A stretch of 6,230 bases of DNA from Chitinophaga pinensis (GCA_945861175.1 CAMATR010000121.1:1-6230); one strand, 5' to 3'. Shown: positions 1 to 6,102, numbered from the stretch's first letter. The notes: generated by a model not told the origin, from the letters alone. Program-made: numbers and translations.

Positions 1-168
1 ACGCTCATTCAGGTCTTGCGCGTTTTAGATCAATTATCGGTCCTGGGGGCGTTTGAAGTAAGAGATACGCTCAGTCCACTGGCACTTTTGAAACAGCAGA
101 AAGAAAAGCGCCAACGGGCCAGAGGTAAATTTAAAAGCGGTGAAAATAAAAATGAACCAAACTGGTAA
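1..168 (+). CDS. HipB-like antitoxin, C-terminal end only (5' part outside window)
   Basis: An open frame enters from the left edge and ends at TAA 166-168, giving 55 residues. The likely role is the DNA-binding antitoxin partner of the HipA kinase that follows: HipB proteins are XRE-type dimers that bind HipA and repress the operon. No helix-turn-helix is visible because it would lie upstream of the window, so the call rests on position and tail composition. The fragment has a hydrophobic helix-like segment (VLRVLDQLSVLGAF), then an SPLALLKQQ stretch, then a lysine/arginine-rich tail ending in NEPNW. E. coli HipB also ends in tryptophan (NLEW). The stop is three bases from the hipA start and in the same frame, as expected for a coupled hipBA operon. 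A different small partner protein is possible. Confidence 0.72.
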   Translation, partial: TLIQVLRVLDQLSVLGAFEVRDTLSPLALLKQQKEKRQRARGKFKSGENKNEPNW

Positions 169-171
169 GTC

Positions 172-1476
172 ATGGTCTTAGCGGAAGTGAAAATATGGAA
201 TGAATTAGTCGGCGCAGTGGCATGGGATGCAGAACGAGGGATAGCCGTATTTGAATACGACCCAAAATTCAAGCGATTAATATGGGACATCTCACCACTC
301 AAAATGCCGATTTCTGATAATAGGAACCGGTTTTTTTTTCCTGAACTTCGCGCGGATAGAAATGCTGCTTACGACACCTTCAAAGGATTGCCGGGATTGT
401 TAGCAGATTCGTTACCCGATAAATATGGAAACCAACTGATTAACATTTGGCTCGCACAACAGGGAAGACCTTTAGACAGTATGAATCCTGTAGAAATGCT
501 TTGTTTTATTGGTAAGCGCGGCATGGGAGCACTGGAATTTGAACCGGCTAAGCTGAATCAGGAAAAACGAACGTTTTCCATAGAGATTGATAGTTTGGTG
601 GCAACGGCGCAAAAAATGCTTAAACAGCGGGAAGCATTTGCCGCCCATCTGGATAAAGAGGAAGAACAAGCTGTTTTGGAGATTTTAAAAATTGGAACAT
701 CTGCCGGAGGGGCGCGGCCAAAAGCCGTAATCGCATGGAATGAAAAAACAGGAGAGGTACGGTCCGGACAAACCGCAGCTCCAAAGGGCTTCGAGCATTG
801 GCTTATCAAACTCGATGGGGTAAGTGATGTACAGCTTGGAATCAGTCACGGCTATGGGAACGTAGAAATGGCCTATTACAACATGGCCAAGGCTTGCGGA
901 ATTCACATGATGCCATCACGCTTGCTGGAGGAAAATGGAAGAGCCCATTTCATGACCAAACGGTTCGATCGTGAAGGAGACAACGTGAAGCACCACGTAC
1001 AAACCTTCTGTGCTTTAAAGCACTTTGATTACAATCAAGTAACGAGTTTCAGCTATGAGCAACTCTTCCAGTGTATGCGTGAATTAAAACTCACTTATGC
1101 AGATGCCGAACAGCTCTTCCGAAGAATGGTCTTTAATGTCATTGCACGGAATTGTGACGACCACACCAAGAATTTTTCCTTTCTCTTGAAGCAGGGAGGA
1201 AAATGGGAACTCGCGCCTGCGTATGACTTATGCCACGCCTATCGCCCCGGTAGCGAATGGGTGAGTCAACATGCCTTGAGTATCAATGATAAGCGAAAGG
1301 ATATCACTAAAGCAGATTTGCTAGTAGTTGGGAAATCTATTCAGTGCAAAAAGGCAGCAGAAATAATAGATCAGATCAATGACGTTGTGCAGGATTGGCA
1401 AACATTTGCCAATGAAGTATCCGTAAAACCTGCCTTGCGGGATGCAATTGCAAAGACGCTGATAAACATCAACTGA
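172..1476 (+). CDS. hipA: HipA-family serine/threonine kinase toxin
   Basis: Complete 434-residue protein, close to the usual HipA length (E. coli HipA is 440). HipA kinases inhibit growth by phosphorylating a target (glutamyl-tRNA synthetase in E. coli) and are neutralised by HipB. Residues 1-125 match the N-terminal subdomain, including GLPGLLADSLPDKYGN (72-87) and IGKRGMGALEF (113-123). The kinase part has the P-loop-like GTSAGGARPK (175-184). Ser177 aligns with the E. coli autophosphorylation site Ser150. Lys213 in WLIKLD is the likely ATP-binding lysine. Asp329 in NCDDHTKNF is the likely catalytic Asp309 equivalent, with Asn334, and Asp352 in APAYDL is the metal-binding aspartate. All key residues are present, so the toxin looks active. 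ATG 172 follows the hipB stop after one codon; no strong ribosome binding site is visible, so translation is probably coupled. The gene ends TGA-TAA. A T9 run sits at 331-339. The physiological target here is unknown. Confidence 0.95.
   Translation: MVLAEVKIWNELVGAVAWDAERGIAVFEYDPKFKRLIWDISPLKMPISDNRNRFFFPELRADRNAAYDTFKGLPGLLADSLPDKYGNQLINIWLAQQGRPLDSMNPVEMLCFIGKRGMGALEFEPAKLNQEKRTFSIEIDSLVATAQKMLKQREAFAAHLDKEEEQAVLEILKIGTSAGGARPKAVIAWNEKTGEVRSGQTAAPKGFEHWLIKLDGVSDVQLGISHGYGNVEMAYYNMAKACGIHMMPSRLLEENGRAHFMTKRFDREGDNVKHHVQTFCALKHFDYNQVTSFSYEQLFQCMRELKLTYADAEQLFRRMVFNVIARNCDDHTKNFSFLLKQGGKWELAPAYDLCHAYRPGSEWVSQHALSINDKRKDITKADLLVVGKSIQCKKAAEIIDQINDVVQDWQTFANEVSVKPALRDAIAKTLININ
331..339 (+). 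repeat. T9 homopolymer inside hipA
   Basis: Nine consecutive T bases encode Phe54-Phe56 of HipA. This is the longest mononucleotide run I see in a coding region of the window. Runs of this length are prone to polymerase slippage; gain or loss of one base would shift frame after about residue 56 and remove the whole kinase domain. Confidence 0.9.
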
Positions 1477-1550
1477 TAAGGTGAATTTTACGGAATCGGT
1501 CTGTTTTGAAGAAGAAGATTAAGTAAGTTAAGAAGTTCATTCACCGAATT

Positions 1551-1610
1551 ATGAAATGGACACATTTCAAGTATATGTCCAGAAAAACAGGAAAAAATGG
1601 ACATGAAATG
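1551..1610. repeat. Nested direct and inverted repeats (TGAAATG and TGGACA motifs)
   Basis: This lies in the 209-bp gap between the converging hipA and propeller genes. Two short motifs each occur three times. TGAAATG is at 1552-1558 and 1604-1610, and inverted (CATTTCA) at 1563-1569. TGGACA is at 1557-1562 and 1598-1603, and inverted (TGTCCA) at 1576-1581. A 9-bp direct repeat, AAATGGACA, occurs at 1554-1562 and 1595-1603. One fold pairs 1563-1569 with 1604-1610 and 1576-1581 with 1598-1603, a 13-bp stem with a 6-base bulge and a 16-base A-rich loop. A competing fold pairs 1552-1558 with 1563-1569 around a 4-base loop. Read on the minus strand, the loop becomes T-rich. It could be a bidirectional terminator, an operator, or a mobile-repeat remnant; the function is not shown by the sequence. 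Confidence 0.7.
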
Positions 1611-1685
1611 ACTCTATATCTCTATTTAAACTAGGTATTAGCTAAGTTGCTCTCAAAGAAGCAAGATGCTCTTAAAATGAACACA

Positions 1686-3029
1686 TTACTTCACTACCTG
1701 CACCTTCACTACCTCATCGCAAATTTTAAGGAAGTAGAAACCTGACCCGCCGTTGATTTGAATTAAATCTTCCTTTCCAGTTAAAACGCCAGTATTTATT
1801 AGACGACCATGTGTATCATAAAGAAAGTATGCTTCCTTGGCTAACTGGTCGTCAGCTTCAATAGTGAAAGATCCCGAGGTGGGGTTGGGGTAGACATTGA
1901 ATTTATGTAAGATTAGCTTTTTTTCAATTTTTGCTGTTATACCATATGCAGTAACGTACTTGCTACCCATAGTAAATTCAGCCCCATTGGTAAATTCACC
2001 GGCAGCATATAAATTATTTTCATTATCCACACAAATAGACCAAATCGGGTAATTCGCTCCAAGTGAATTAATGCCACCTAATTCGCTCCATGAAACCCCG
2101 TTCCAGATAGCAACGTAGCTATTCCCATTATTCATGTTTGGACCATTCAGAAAGCTACCGCCGGCATAAATATTTCCAAATTTATCTGAACACAAGCTAA
2201 GTATTTGACCATTAGCAGATAGACTATTTGAGCCGCCTAATTCAACCCAATTATTACCATCCCATTGTGCGACATACCTTTTACTAGAGGCATTCACAAA
2301 ATTACCAGCTAAGTAAACATTTCCGGAGATATCATTGTGTAAAGTAGTTAAATTCCAACCTGTAGTGGGCACAAACTGTCCCAATTCACTCCATGAAAAA
2401 CCATTCCATTTTAAAACAGGATGAGTGTCGTCTACAACATATAAATTGGCATTATGATCAACACAAATGGATAAAATATTAGAGAAACTATAATTTCCTA
2501 CCTCTATCCATCCTGTACCATCCCACTTTGCTACATATTGATTCCCGTTTATATTTTTAAAAGTGCCTGCGGCATAGATATTTCCTTGAGCATCTGAACA
2601 AATTGAGTTTATCATTCCATTTGAAGGAAATGAATTAAGTCCTCCCAATTCACTCCAATGACTCCCATTCCATTTCGCGACGAAACTATTATCTGATAAA
2701 TTTCTAATTCCACCGGCAACATACACATTATTTAAAGAATCAGTTACAAGTGTCAACAATGAGTTAACAGCTCCTCCACAGAGCACACCTAATGAGTTGT
2801 AACCACCTAATTCAGACCAATTTGCACCATTCCATTTCGCAACATAGGTGTTCCCTAAAGAATTTGTAAAATTACCAGCCGCATATAAATTTGCAGATCT
2901 GTCAACACGAATTACTCTAATGGTAAAATTAGCATCTAAGCTATTAGACCCTCCCAACTCAAACCAATACTGACAGTATATTTTGGGAACAAAAAAGAAT
3001 ACGAGAATAAAATAGTGTAGACGGTGCAT
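1686..3029 (-). CDS. Secreted seven-repeat (probable beta-propeller) protein with T9SS type A sorting domain
   Basis: 447 residues. Residues 1-19 are a signal peptide with a strongly hydrophobic core (YFILVFFFV), leaving Gln20 first, which fits the Bacteroidetes pattern of N-terminal pyroglutamate on signal peptidase I products. The body has seven W-x-E-[LV]-G repeats starting at Trp22, 71, 125, 174, 213, 261 and 314, about 39-54 residues apart. Each is followed by a pattern like I-x-S-I-C-x-D-x-x-G-N-x-Y-A-A-G-x-F-x-N and then Y-V-A-K-W-N-G. Seven such units fit a closed seven-bladed propeller. Blade 4 (174-212) is shortened. Residues about 370-447 are a T9SS type A sorting domain: VYPNPTSGSFTI (379-390), YDTHGRL, GFYFLK and a terminal basic VKVQVVK. 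The protein should be exported to the periplasm, then moved across the outer membrane by T9SS and released or surface-attached. Its ligand is unknown. It is the second gene of an operon, 9 bases after the barrel gene. Confidence 0.88.
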   Translation of the reverse strand: MHRLHYFILVFFFVPKIYCQYWFELGGSNSLDANFTIRVIRVDRSANLYAAGNFTNSLGNTYVAKWNGANWSELGGYNSLGVLCGGAVNSLLTLVTDSLNNVYVAGGIRNLSDNSFVAKWNGSHWSELGGLNSFPSNGMINSICSDAQGNIYAAGTFKNINGNQYVAKWDGTGWIEVGNYSFSNILSICVDHNANLYVVDDTHPVLKWNGFSWSELGQFVPTTGWNLTTLHNDISGNVYLAGNFVNASSKRYVAQWDGNNWVELGGSNSLSANGQILSLCSDKFGNIYAGGSFLNGPNMNNGNSYVAIWNGVSWSELGGINSLGANYPIWSICVDNENNLYAAGEFTNGAEFTMGSKYVTAYGITAKIEKKLILHKFNVYPNPTSGSFTIEADDQLAKEAYFLYDTHGRLINTGVLTGKEDLIQINGGSGFYFLKICDEVVKVQVVK

Positions 3030-3034
3030 AAATA

Positions 3035-3040
3035 TCCCTT
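3035..3040 (-). promoter_or_regulatory. Shine-Dalgarno-like site for the propeller gene
   Basis: On the minus strand AAGGGA lies five bases before the ATG at 3029 and overlaps the TAA stop of the upstream barrel gene. It supports the ATG choice and suggests that the two genes are translated together. Such purine sites are weaker and less common in Bacteroidota than in Proteobacteria. Confidence 0.45.
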
Positions 3041-3614
3041 ATCTTCCAAAATAGAATCTAAACCCCGTAGCTAAACCCCATACAGAGGCCAATTTAACCT
3101 CCTCTTCAGGCTGGTCGGATAATGCGTTACTCAAACTAGAATTGAGCGTGTTGAAATAATTTGGAACTTGGCCAAGATTTAACTCAAAGAATCCGCCAAA
3201 CTTTCCTGACCGACCATAAAGAATTTCACCACCAGCATCTAAGGAAAATCCTATTCCTGTTCTGTTCTCAGAATTGGATGAGTTACCCGTGTAGTAGTCA
3301 TACAAAACTTGTCCCTTTAATCTTATCAGTCCAACGGAAGCACCTAAATAACCTCTTACAGATGCGTTGAAAAATCCACCACCAAAATCACTCTCATTGA
3401 AGTTTTTACGCCCAAAAACAGCGTAATATGATGGAATTCCTATAGAATTAAAACCAGGAACAAATCTCGCACCAGCATGAAGGTTATCCGTTATAGAATA
3501 CCCGGCTTCAACACGAACCCACTCAGTTCCCGTGCCAAAACCAATGTTTATTCCTTGAGTAAAAGAGATTAATGAGACATTTAAAAACAACAAGACTAGT
3601 AATACAGTTTTCAT
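3039..3614 (-). CDS. Predicted small outer-membrane beta-barrel protein, unknown function
   Basis: 191 residues. Residues 1-19 form a clear signal peptide (KTVLLVLLFLNVSLISFT), with Gln20 as the likely mature N-terminus. The mature part is rich in Gly and aromatic residues with alternating polar/apolar segments that look like transmembrane beta strands, roughly 22-28, 32-39, 43-51, 61-68, 81-94, 97-108, 118-132, 138-149 and 176-190. The chain ends in GFRFYFGR, with aromatic residues close to the C-terminus as in outer-membrane barrels. Size and strand count fit an 8- to 10-strand barrel. I cannot name a specific family. It is the first gene of a two-gene operon, 9 bases before the T9SS propeller gene, and has its own candidate promoter at 3638-3667. 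The pairing suggests a shared role at the outer membrane, but that is inference. A soluble periplasmic beta protein is the main alternative. Confidence 0.75.
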   Translation of the reverse strand: MKTVLLVLLFLNVSLISFTQGINIGFGTGTEWVRVEAGYSITDNLHAGARFVPGFNSIGIPSYYAVFGRKNFNESDFGGGFFNASVRGYLGASVGLIRLKGQVLYDYYTGNSSNSENRTGIGFSLDAGGEILYGRSGKFGGFFELNLGQVPNYFNTLNSSLSNALSDQPEEEVKLASVWGLATGFRFYFGR

Positions 3615-3637
3615 ATTTAATACTTTTTAGATTTACC

Positions 3638-3667
3638 CAAAACTATTAGATTTTAATTCTATCCAAG
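3638..3667 (-). promoter_or_regulatory. Candidate Bacteroidota-type promoter for the barrel/propeller operon
   Basis: On the minus strand TAGTTTTG (3645 down to 3638) matches the Bacteroidota -7 consensus TAnnTTTG perfectly. CTTG (3667 down to 3664) is a three-of-four match to the -33 TTTG element, with an 18-base spacer. Transcription would begin near 3632, giving a leader of about 17 bases before the ATG at 3614. Confidence 0.5.
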
Positions 3668-3691
3668 GAGCTACAAGGTCATAACATAATC

Positions 3692-3710
3692 GGTATTAGA
3701 ATAAAATACC
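3692..3710. repeat. Short inverted repeat GGTATT/AATACC in the divergent promoter region
   Basis: GGTATT (3692-3697) and AATACC (3705-3710) are perfect inverted copies separated by seven bases. The site lies upstream of both the candidate operon promoter and the XRE gene, so it could bind a regulator of either. A 6-bp repeat in A/T-rich DNA may also be chance. Confidence 0.3.
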
Positions 3711-3761
3711 ACCCCTCTTAATGGCGGGATTACATATATAAATATTATTTTAATATATTCG

Positions 3762-3771
3762 TTGTATACAA
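3762..3771. promoter_or_regulatory. Perfect 10-bp palindrome TTGTATACAA, candidate XRE operator
   Basis: The ten bases equal their own reverse complement and end five bases before the ATG of the XRE-family gene. XRE regulators bind short palindromes as dimers and often repress their own promoter, so this is a natural candidate autoregulatory site. Its first three bases are an in-frame TTG, which could be mistaken for the start codon. Confidence 0.4.
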
Positions 3772-3776
3772 AAAAC

Positions 3777-4154
3777 ATGGGTTCCACTGGACTTAAAATC
3801 GGTCATAAAATAAAAAAGCTGCGCGAATTGCGGAACTTTACGCAGAGCCACATGGCAGAAGAATTGGGCTTGTCGCAGAGTGCTTATTCCAAATTGGAAC
3901 TTGGAGAATCAGAAATTACATACAATAAATTAGAACGCGTATCTGAGGTGTTGGGTATGCGGCCTGAAGAGGTCATTGCTTTCAATGAATCAATGGTGTT
4001 CAATGTGATGCATAATCAAACCGGAAACGGTTTTGTTGTGAACAACGGTCAACTGAATGAATCCGAAAAACATCTTTACGAAGAACAGATCGCTCTTCTT
4101 AAAGAAGAATTGAGCTACGTCAAGCGCTTACTGGAGGAGGTGTTGAAGAAGTAA
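3777..4154 (+). CDS. XRE-family helix-turn-helix regulator with C-terminal coiled coil
   Basis: 125 residues from ATG 3777. An in-frame TTG at 3762 would add five residues, but it sits in a palindrome and the ATG is the better start. Residues about 7-69 are a Cro/C1-type HTH: IGHKIKKLRELRNFTQ (first helices), MAEELGLSQSAYSKLELGES (helix 2, turn and recognition helix) and the KLERVSEVLGMRPEEVI end of the domain. Residues 70-94 (MVFNVMHNQTGNGFVVNNG) are a polar linker. Residues 95-125 are a charged heptad-like helix (EKHLYEEQIALLKEELSYVKRLLEEVLKK), probably a dimerising coiled coil. It acts as a cytoplasmic DNA-binding protein. Many Bacteroidota encode small regulators of this build, mostly uncharacterised. 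It is divergent from the barrel/propeller operon and convergent with the glycosyltransferase gene. No toxin gene follows, so it is not an obvious antitoxin. Its regulon is unknown. Confidence 0.9.
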   Translation: MGSTGLKIGHKIKKLRELRNFTQSHMAEELGLSQSAYSKLELGESEITYNKLERVSEVLGMRPEEVIAFNESMVFNVMHNQTGNGFVVNNGQLNESEKHLYEEQIALLKEELSYVKRLLEEVLKK

Positions 4155-4172
4155 AAAATGTAGCTAATTTTT
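4154..4172. terminator. Weak A/T hairpin between convergent genes, possible bidirectional terminator
   Basis: AAAAAT (4154-4159) and ATTTTT (4167-4172) are inverted copies around a 7-base loop, starting at the last base of the XRE stop codon. The 46-bp gap to the converging glycosyltransferase gene leaves little room for other terminators. The stem is all A/T and would be unstable, so this is tentative. Confidence 0.25.
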
Positions 4173-4200
4173 GTCACTTAAAAAAGTACGTAACATTATC

Positions 4201-4977
4201 CTATCTAACCACTCCTCTTTCACAAAAAGACAATCCTGCGGCTTTTTTCTGTTCGAATAATGCTCGGCTGTTCGACACCTTTTCCTCTCTGTTTGGGCGT
4301 GTGTGATCGAGGTGAAATTGGATGGCGTTGTAGCGAACGGAATAGGCTTCAATCCCTGCTTTTTTTGCCCTCCATTCAATGTCGCTGTCCTCACCATAAC
4401 CCGGGTTTGTATAATCTTCATCGAAACCATTTAGCGCAAACATATCTTCTTTGTGCCAACCCATGTTACAACCGATTAATTTCGGTCTTGAATGAAACCG
4501 TTGCGACAACCAAGGCAGGTAAACAACCTCTTCCACCCGTGTTGTTCCATTCTTTATCATGGTTATAAATGGTGGACGGGTTGCAGTGCCATCTTTCACC
4601 AAGGCAGTCGTTTTAGGATCCAAATCAATGCGACGACCCATACAAATTTTGCCTTTGAGAATGGATTGATTGTACGCTTTTAAAAAGTGGGGATGCAAAA
4701 AACAGTCTCCATCTATAAAAACCATTTTATCATAGTTGGCCCTTCGAATTGCTTCGTTTAAAATGCGGTTTTTCAAAAATCCTTCATCCGCTTGTTTCAA
4801 ATGCTGAATGGGGAAAAAAGCGTTGTATGTGTTGATCAGTGCATCAAAACAGGTATCGTCTCCGTCTTGCGCAATAATTACTTCAAATTTCTGAAACGAT
4901 TGTGCTTTAACCGATCTCAAAACAGCAGCCAAGGAAAGCACATCATTATAAACCGAAATAACCAATGAAACGGACAT
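4201..4977 (-). CDS. Family 2 glycosyltransferase with galactosyltransferase-type C-terminal motif
   Basis: 258 residues from the ATG at 4977, which gives the usual GT2 opening SVSLVISVYN; an in-frame TTG 24 bases upstream is less likely. The GT-A fold shows VIIAQDGDD (33-41, nucleotide-sugar binding), DKMVFIDGDCF (83-93) with the metal-binding Asp89-Gly-Asp91 (DXD), and IGCNMGWHKEDMFALNGFDEDY (168-189) followed by GYGEDSDIEWR (193-203). That second block matches the Glyco_transf_7C region, in which the E-D pair is catalytic or acceptor-binding. A late HLDHTRP (222-228) resembles the His motif common in these enzymes. There is no signal peptide or membrane segment, so it acts in the cytoplasm or at the inner face of the inner membrane. 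It transfers a sugar from a nucleotide donor to an unknown acceptor, probably an envelope glycan. It is a single gene, convergent with the XRE gene and divergent from the amidase gene; the 186-bp divergent gap shows no convincing promoter. Confidence 0.9.
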   Translation of the reverse strand: MSVSLVISVYNDVLSLAAVLRSVKAQSFQKFEVIIAQDGDDTCFDALINTYNAFFPIQHLKQADEGFLKNRILNEAIRRANYDKMVFIDGDCFLHPHFLKAYNQSILKGKICMGRRIDLDPKTTALVKDGTATRPPFITMIKNGTTRVEEVVYLPWLSQRFHSRPKLIGCNMGWHKEDMFALNGFDEDYTNPGYGEDSDIEWRAKKAGIEAYSVRYNAIQFHLDHTRPNREEKVSNSRALFEQKKAAGLSFCERGVVR

Positions 4978-5163
4978 GCTACAAAATTGCAGAAAATTCA
5001 ATAATGTTGCTTACTCTAAATATTAGATGTTTTACACTTCTGGTAACACATTAATTCATTTTATACTACAACTAAAGCCCTGTAACCTTTTCATTTAAAG
5101 CTCGTAATAAAAATATCTTTTAACTAGCAGCACCCTTTGGACTACTGCTCAAAACAACTTAAA

Positions 5164-6102
5164 ATGAAGGCGATACTAATATTTTTTACATTCTTTCTAA
5201 CTACCACTGTTGGATTTGCCGCAAAAGATAAAATCATCGTTGTCATCGATCCAGGTCATGGTGGAAATGATCCAGGATATTTATCTTCCAACAAAGCCTA
5301 TCTTTCAGAAAAAGAATTGAATTTGATAATTGCAAAAAAATTTGGAGAATCCATAGAGCAACAATTAAAAAATGTGACTGTTATTTATACCCGTAAAGAC
5401 GATTCGTTCCCGACGCTAAAGGATCGGGTGTTAATAGCAAACAATGCAAATGCCGATTATTTCATCTCCATACATTGCAATGCAAACGATAAAAAACATG
5501 TGCACGGCACAGAATCACACGTTCATACGATGGATGCGGGCAAATCCGTTTGCTTAGCTAAAGAATTTGAAAAGGAATTTACTTCATTCGCTGGTCGCTA
5601 TTCGAGAGGTGTGAAAGACACAGAAGACCGCGAGCACTCTTTACAGGTGTTGAAATATACAAATATGACAGGGGTTCTTTTGGAATGTGGTTTTTTAACA
5701 AATGAATCAGAAGCCGAATATTTGAATACCGCTAATGGGCAAGAGAAAATTTCATCAGCACTTTTTAGAGCCTTTAAAAGTTACATTATAAAACAACATC
5801 CGTCTATCTCTTTCATAAAGGAGGAACCCAAAAAAGTAGATGTTGTTGCAAGTAATAGTCCAGAAAATAAGGGCGTGGGCTATTCAATTCAAATTATGTC
5901 TTCAAAACAAGCTGTTGACACCACAATTCCTGAGTTCAAAAAAATTGACTTACCTGTGGCGCGCAATGAAATTGAAACAACAAGTCCCTATAAATACCGT
6001 TACACAGTTGGAAGTTACCCATCTCAAGATGAAGCAAAGCGCGATTTAGAAAAAATCCAACAGAAAGGGTTTAAAGATGCCTATATCGTTAAGGTAAATT
6101 AA
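5164..6102 (+). CDS. Exported N-acetylmuramoyl-L-alanine amidase (Amidase_3) with C-terminal SPOR domain
   Basis: 312 residues from ATG 5164, which starts directly with a signal peptide (KAILIFFTFFLTTTVGFAA, cleavage near residue 20). A TTG at 5137 would add nine polar residues before it and is less likely. Residues about 24-210 are a zinc amidase that cuts the bond between N-acetylmuramic acid and L-alanine in peptidoglycan. His32 (DPGHGGNDPG), Glu49 (SEKELNL) and His104 (SIHCNAN) are the predicted zinc ligands, and Glu174 (LLECGFLTN) is the catalytic glutamate, so the enzyme looks active. Residues 215-236 are a linker. Residues 238-312 fit a SPOR domain: GYSIQIMSS, then YKYRYTVGSYPSQDEAKRDL and GFKDAYIVKV. 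SPOR domains bind glycan strands stripped of peptides, as found at division sites. The protein should be periplasmic, acting in cell separation or wall turnover. It appears to be a single-gene unit. Confidence 0.95.
   Translation: MKAILIFFTFFLTTTVGFAAKDKIIVVIDPGHGGNDPGYLSSNKAYLSEKELNLIIAKKFGESIEQQLKNVTVIYTRKDDSFPTLKDRVLIANNANADYFISIHCNANDKKHVHGTESHVHTMDAGKSVCLAKEFEKEFTSFAGRYSRGVKDTEDREHSLQVLKYTNMTGVLLECGFLTNESEAEYLNTANGQEKISSALFRAFKSYIIKQHPSISFIKEEPKKVDVVASNSPENKGVGYSIQIMSSKQAVDTTIPEFKKIDLPVARNEIETTSPYKYRYTVGSYPSQDEAKRDLEKIQQKGFKDAYIVKVN

Noticed and set aside
558..906. Minus-strand open frames opposite hipA
   Set aside because: They lie fully inside a gene with all HipA catalytic motifs and show no recognisable domains.
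1686..3029. Reading the propeller protein as a lipoprotein because of Cys19
   Set aside because: The residues before the cysteine (Lys-Ile-Tyr) do not fit a lipobox, and the T9SS sorting domain with mature Gln20 fits signal peptidase I export better.
3762..3776. TTG start for the XRE gene (adds five residues)
   Set aside because: It lies inside a perfect palindrome and the extra residues are outside the HTH domain; ATG 3777 is the more usual start.
4260..4568. Open frame of 102 codons on the + strand opposite the glycosyltransferase
   Set aside because: It lies entirely within a well-supported GT2 gene, and its Cys- and Pro-rich composition looks like an antisense shadow.
4982..4989. Minus-strand CAATTTTG as a -7 element for the glycosyltransferase
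   Set aside because: It matches seven of eight consensus bases but would place the transcription start at or inside the ATG, and no -33 element is evident.
4978..5001. TTG start for the glycosyltransferase (adds eight residues)
   Set aside because: ATG 4977 gives the standard GT2 N-terminus SVSLVISVYN, and the extension is not part of the fold.
5137..5163. TTG start for the amidase (adds nine polar residues)
   Set aside because: It would bury the signal peptide behind a polar stretch; ATG 5164 begins directly with a Lys and a hydrophobic core.
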